Below, piece by piece: positions 60,600-64,000 of a DNA stretch of 64,000 nt. Source of the DNA: Dinghuibacter silviterrae (GTDB taxonomy: Bacteria; Bacteroidota; Bacteroidia; Chitinophagales; Chitinophagaceae); contig NZ_SODV01000002.1 in the NCBI RefSeq assembly GCF_004366355.1, positions 1,652,768-1,716,767 on the forward strand, written 5' to 3'. The first letter of the stretch is position 1. Every line of letters begins with the position of its first letter. The translations under genes were made by a program, and so were the position numbers. The notes beneath the pieces were generated by a model. The model searched no databases, had not been told where the DNA came from, and saw only the letters and a program-made list of their open reading frames with translations.

Positions 60600-62162
60600 T
60601 TATATATGTCCAGAACCCAAATGTTTAAAGGCTTTCCCCAAGCTATCCACGATCCCGGAGGCCGTCAAACTTTCCATGGACTGCTCGTCCAGCGCCAGGT
60701 CCCCCGCCAGACCGTGCAGGTAAACGCCCAAAACGGCGGCCTGGAAGCTGGGATAGCCCTGGGCTAAAAGGCTGGTAAGGATGCCCGTAAGGACGTCGCC
60801 GCTCCCGCCGGTGGCCATACCGGCATTGCCCGTTGTATTGAAATACCCGGATCCGTCCGGGCCGGCGACCAGGGTGCGGTGTCCCTTGAGGACGATGACG
60901 CATTGGCGCCTTACCGCCTGCTCCAGGGCCATCTGGAGCCGCTCGAAGTCGGTGGCGACGGGGCCGAATAGCCGCTCGAATTCCTTGGGGTGGGGCGTCA
61001 GTATGGCCCCTTCCGGAACATCCTTCCATGAATGAGGATGATTTCCCAACAGGGTCAGGGCGTCGGCGTCCAGGACAAGCGGCGTCGAGCGCGCCATGAC
61101 CAGCAACCGCTCCAGGAGGTCCAGGGCCTTTTTGTCCGTCCCCATGCCCGGGCCTATCCCCAAGGCTTTATAAGACGCAGGGTCTATGCGGGCCAGGTCT
61201 GCCAGGGCCATGGCTTCGGGTACCGCCGTCTGAACGATGGGCACCTGGGCATGCGGGACAAAAACCGTCGTCAGGCCCACGCCGCTGTGGAGACAAGCCC
61301 GGGCGCTTAAGATACAGGCTCCCATTTTGCCCTCACCTCCCGCGACCAGCAGGGCGTGTCCGAAGGTACCCTTGTGTCCGAAGGAGGGCCGCGGCCGGTA
61401 CCATTTTGCCACCACGGCGGGCTCCACCACTTCCAGCCGCGACTCCGCCTCGTAACCCGGGTGCAGCCCGATGGGCAGGAGGTGCACTTCCCCGAAAAAG
61501 GGTGCGTTTTCCGCCAGGAGCAGCCCCAGCTTCCAGGCGCCCAGCGTCAGCGTATGGGCGGCGCGGATCACGACGGCTCCGCCGTCCGGCGCCCCGGCAC
61601 CCGGTGTGCTGGCGCCTTGTGCCCCGGTGCCTGTTGCCGACGGGCCCTCCGTGCTGGGTTCGTCCGTCCGCAAACCCGTCGGCAGATCAATCGCCAGGAT
61701 GGGCAGACCGCTGCCGTTCAGGAAACGCACCAAAGCAGCCGTCAGCCCCTCCAGGGGCCGGTTCAGACCCGAACCCAGCAGGGCATCCACGATGACCGCG
61801 CCCGCCGGGAGGGTAGGGAAGGCGTCCTCGCCCTGGATATACATGATGTTCTGGGTCAGCGCGTGCAACGCGGACAGGTTCGCCTGGAAGTCCTCGGTCC
61901 CCTTGTTCCCGAACTCCAGGATGAATACCTGTGTGGGGATGTGCCGTTCCAGCAGGAGCCGGGCCAGGGCCAGACCGTCCCCCCCGTTGTTGCCCTTGGC
62001 GCAAAAGATATAATAGACCTTCCCTTTGAGGGCGTAGTTGGTCGTGATCCAGTGGCAACAGGCCACCGCGGCCCGTTCCATGAGCTGGAGGGAAGAAATG
62101 GGCTCGTGGGCAATCGTATAGGCGTCCCACGCCCGGATCTGCTGGCCGGTGTAGACTTTCAT
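60600..62162 (-). CDS. nnr: bifunctional NAD(P)H-hydrate repair enzyme Nnr
   Basis: 520 residues repairing damaged NADHX/NADPHX. The N-terminal YjeF_N epimerase (about 1-220) has AKGNNGGDGLALARLL. The C-terminal ADP-dependent dehydratase (about 235-515) has FGHKGTFGHALLVAGGEGKMG and the hallmark NAGMATGGSGDVLTGIL. Between strands of the epimerase domain a 25-30 residue Gly/Ala/Pro/Thr-rich insertion (about 168-195, EGPSATGTGAQGASTPGAG) breaks an otherwise normal sequence. It sits 17 bases after the OstA-like gene on the same strand. Confidence 0.95.
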   Translation of the reverse strand: MKVYTGQQIRAWDAYTIAHEPISSLQLMERAAVACCHWITTNYALKGKVYYIFCAKGNNGGDGLALARLLLERHIPTQVFILEFGNKGTEDFQANLSALHALTQNIMYIQGEDAFPTLPAGAVIVDALLGSGLNRPLEGLTAALVRFLNGSGLPILAIDLPTGLRTDEPSTEGPSATGTGAQGASTPGAGAPDGGAVVIRAAHTLTLGAWKLGLLLAENAPFFGEVHLLPIGLHPGYEAESRLEVVEPAVVAKWYRPRPSFGHKGTFGHALLVAGGEGKMGACILSARACLHSGVGLTTVFVPHAQVPIVQTAVPEAMALADLARIDPASYKALGIGPGMGTDKKALDLLERLLVMARSTPLVLDADALTLLGNHPHSWKDVPEGAILTPHPKEFERLFGPVATDFERLQMALEQAVRRQCVIVLKGHRTLVAGPDGSGYFNTTGNAGMATGGSGDVLTGILTSLLAQGYPSFQAAVLGVYLHGLAGDLALDEQSMESLTASGIVDSLGKAFKHLGSGHI

Positions 62163-62179
62163 AAGATGCTGTTGTGCAG

Positions 62180-63865
62180 TTATTGGAAAAGCTCTTCCTT
62201 CGATTTGGGCCGGAGCGCTTCCAGCCAGCGGAAGCCCGGCAAACGGGTTTGTTCGATCTGGATCTGCCCCATCGGGATGGTCGTCCCTTTCACCCCATTT
62301 CTATACACGACATGGTCCAGCTCCCGTTTTTCAAAATACATGTCGATCGCGTCCGCCTCGTCCAGGCTCAATCCCAGGAACTGCAGGCTGTCGTTTTGCG
62401 CAAAATAAATGCTGTGCGCATTCCCTTTCGACCGCATATAATCGATCGCCCCGTCCTTGAAATAGCCGTTGATCGTCCGGCTTTGGATCTGGTTGTAAAA
62501 ATCCTTGGCCACCTTCTGGATGATAAACCCGTTGTTAAACGCAAACAGACGCGACGGGGACTGGTGTTTGGTATACAGGTACATCGTATCCGCTGTGATC
62601 TGGCTTTTGTTGGCCCACACCACGGGTTTGGTAAAAAACTGGAATACCGAATCCACGTCCGAGTAAAAAAGGCTGTCCGACTTCGCCTGGAGCGAATCCG
62701 AAAAAACGCGCACGTGGTGGAAACCCATCATGAAGCGAAGCGTGCTGTCCTTGCCGGGCGGCAGACTGTCCGTGGGTTCCTCGTACGCCAGTTGGGCCGA
62801 GGTGTCCTTCTTCCTGGGATGATAGGACGAATCCGATCCCGGAGGGAAAAGGCTCGTGTCCCCCAGCGCGTTGAGGTGTCTGCGGAAAACCCTCAGGTGT
62901 CTGACCAAACCCGAATAAAAGGTGTCCGCCGCGATATACGTCGTGTCTTTGCCCTGGAGCACGATGAGCACCGGTTTTTCCGTGGCCAGCACGTTTTTCC
63001 GGGCGCGGTTGAAAAAGACATGGTTTGCCAGCATCGTATTTGACGAGGTGTCCTTGTAGACGACGTTCCCCCGGGCTTCCCCGTTCCCGCTCGCCCTGTC
63101 GTAAGCCAGTTGGTCCGCGGTGACGCTTCCGGCGCTGTCGACGATCACGGGCCGCTTCGTGGAGTAAAACAGGTTTTTCTTCAGGTCGTAATACCCGCTT
63201 TTCGTGTGGATCGTACCGGTAGAATCGACGATGACCGTCGGGACCTCCCAACTGGCCACCTTCGTCTCCATATTATAGGTCAGGCTGTCGTTCGTAATCT
63301 TATAGGCGGGGTCCACCAGGTGGACGTTCTTTATAAAGGTCACATCCTTGGTGTTCCCGTTATAAAGACCGTTGATGCTGGTGACGACGGTCGTGCCATT
63401 CACCACCTTTCCTCCTTTGATGTAGGTGCCGACGTGGGTCGGGAGGTCATAGTCCAGGGAATCCGTGGTCAATACATTTTTCCCATCCGTCATCCGCACA
63501 TCCCTTCGCAACAGGGCCTTTTTCGGCGTCGCGTAATATTTCAGATAGCGCGAATAGATATTGATGGAGTCGTTGTCGTTGATGTGGACCGCGCCAAAGG
63601 CCTCGACCTCGTTGGCCCGCTGATTGAAATACATGCTGTCCGCGTACAGCTTTGTATTCCCCTCCCGGAGCGTGTCATGGCCGATCAGCTTTTCCAACTG
63701 CACCGTGTCCCGGGTGATCTGTTCGAGCTGGTCGGTGTGGATGATAATGACGATACGCGTGCCCGTATCCGGAGCGGGCGCCACGGGTGCTCCCGCGGGC
63801 TTCTGCTGCGCAAAAACAGCGACCCCCAACAGGGTCAGTATAATAAATAAAATGCCGCTTTTCAT
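62180..63865 (-). CDS. OstA-like LPS-transport/envelope protein
   Basis: 561 residues with a signal peptide (LTLLGVAVFAQ). Repeated beta-jellyroll-like units follow the OstA/LptA N-terminal pattern: LYADSMYFNQRANEVEAFG, then LYNGNTKDVTFIKNVHLVD and ANHVFFNRARKNVLATEKP-type segments. In Bacteroidota such proteins accompany MlaD-like genes and are thought to handle LPS in the periplasm. It follows the MlaD-like gene by two bases. Lack of an LptD barrel makes it an LptA-like/OstA_2 protein rather than LptD. Confidence 0.82.
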   Translation of the reverse strand: MKSGILFIILTLLGVAVFAQQKPAGAPVAPAPDTGTRIVIIIHTDQLEQITRDTVQLEKLIGHDTLREGNTKLYADSMYFNQRANEVEAFGAVHINDNDSINIYSRYLKYYATPKKALLRRDVRMTDGKNVLTTDSLDYDLPTHVGTYIKGGKVVNGTTVVTSINGLYNGNTKDVTFIKNVHLVDPAYKITNDSLTYNMETKVASWEVPTVIVDSTGTIHTKSGYYDLKKNLFYSTKRPVIVDSAGSVTADQLAYDRASGNGEARGNVVYKDTSSNTMLANHVFFNRARKNVLATEKPVLIVLQGKDTTYIAADTFYSGLVRHLRVFRRHLNALGDTSLFPPGSDSSYHPRKKDTSAQLAYEEPTDSLPPGKDSTLRFMMGFHHVRVFSDSLQAKSDSLFYSDVDSVFQFFTKPVVWANKSQITADTMYLYTKHQSPSRLFAFNNGFIIQKVAKDFYNQIQSRTINGYFKDGAIDYMRSKGNAHSIYFAQNDSLQFLGLSLDEADAIDMYFEKRELDHVVYRNGVKGTTIPMGQIQIEQTRLPGFRWLEALRPKSKEELFQ

Positions 63866-63867
63866 GC

Positions 63868-64000
63868 TTAGTGCTGCGTGCTGTCCTCGCTCAACGGTGC
63901 CTTCAGGGGCGTAGACCGGTCTTTTTTACCAAAAACGGTGATGTTGACATAACGCTTCGGGTGCAATTTTAAGTCATCCACCAATGTATTGATGCTCCGC
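63868..64000 (-). CDS. MlaD/MCE-family protein (partial, C-terminus only)
   Basis: Only the last 44 codons are in the window. The frame reads INTLVDDLKLHPKRYVNITV then FGKKDRSTPLKAPLS and stops at 63868-63870. The LVDDLKxHPKRYVNxxVFGKK ending is characteristic of Bacteroidota MlaD-like (MCE) lipid-transport proteins, and such a gene is commonly followed by an OstA-like gene as here. The rest of the gene lies beyond the window. Confidence 0.65.
   Translation of the reverse strand, partial: RSINTLVDDLKLHPKRYVNITVFGKKDRSTPLKAPLSEDSTQH

Overview
The window looks like chromosome of a GC-rich member of the Bacteroidota, most likely family Chitinophagaceae. The signs are two SusC/SusD pairs, each preceded by its own ECF sigma factor and FecR anti-sigma factor; many signal peptides and lipoproteins; TAnnTTTG-type promoter boxes; an OstA-like/MlaD envelope gene pair; and GH29, GH20, GH92 and GH5 glycosidases. 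The species assignment is inference. No rRNA, tRNA, CRISPR array, insertion sequence or prophage was recognised.

Layout. 1-4339 (minus): alpha-L-fucosidase (cut by the window edge), beta-N-acetylhexosaminidase and a CocE/S15 hydrolase, packed as an operon for glycoconjugate breakdown. 4402-7434: 2H phosphoesterase, pyruvate kinase, phosphofructokinase. 7544-10587: prolyl oligopeptidase and an RmlD-like reductase. 10567-13703: an arginine deiminase and a CtlX-type hydrolase, divergent from a regulator with a broken Nudix box. 13722-17403: two paralogous TPR lipoproteins flanking a lipoprotein/DUF2306 pair. 17533-27376: smc, an ORF6N gene with a nearby remnant, a GH5 lipoprotein, DUF302, coaD, thioesterase, Nudix, pyrE, HMA, LEA-type and GT10 genes. 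27449-33869: first sigma-FecR-SusC-SusD locus, without an enzyme of its own. 34050-39200: ECF sigma factor, single-pass TPR membrane protein, TPR-CHAT protease and lipoprotein. 39284-40439: XRE regulator, a sigma-region-2-like protein and a cold-shock protein. 40598-44917: subclass B1 metallo-beta-lactamase, WbqC-like protein and a BlaR1/BlaI pair with visible operators. 45012-47966: outer-membrane protein, sterol-desaturase-like enzyme and a divergent azoR/HxlR pair. 47963-58276 (minus): second sigma-FecR-SusC-SusD locus ending in a phospholipase C-GH92 fusion. 58347-64000 (minus): membrane pyrophosphatase, NAD(P)HX repair enzyme, OstA-like protein and the end of an MlaD-like gene.

Most notable candidates. 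(1) The ECF sigma / single-pass TPR / TPR-CHAT cluster, which may be a protease-gated sigma-factor pathway in the envelope. (2) The phospholipase C-GH92 fusion in a SusCD locus, which suggests GPI- or phosphoinositol-mannoside-like substrates. (3) An NrtR-type regulator beside arginine-degradation genes. (4) A protein resembling only sigma region 2. (5) GC-rich palindromic islands at gene ends, and Ala/Gly/Pro-rich in-frame insertions in several proteins.
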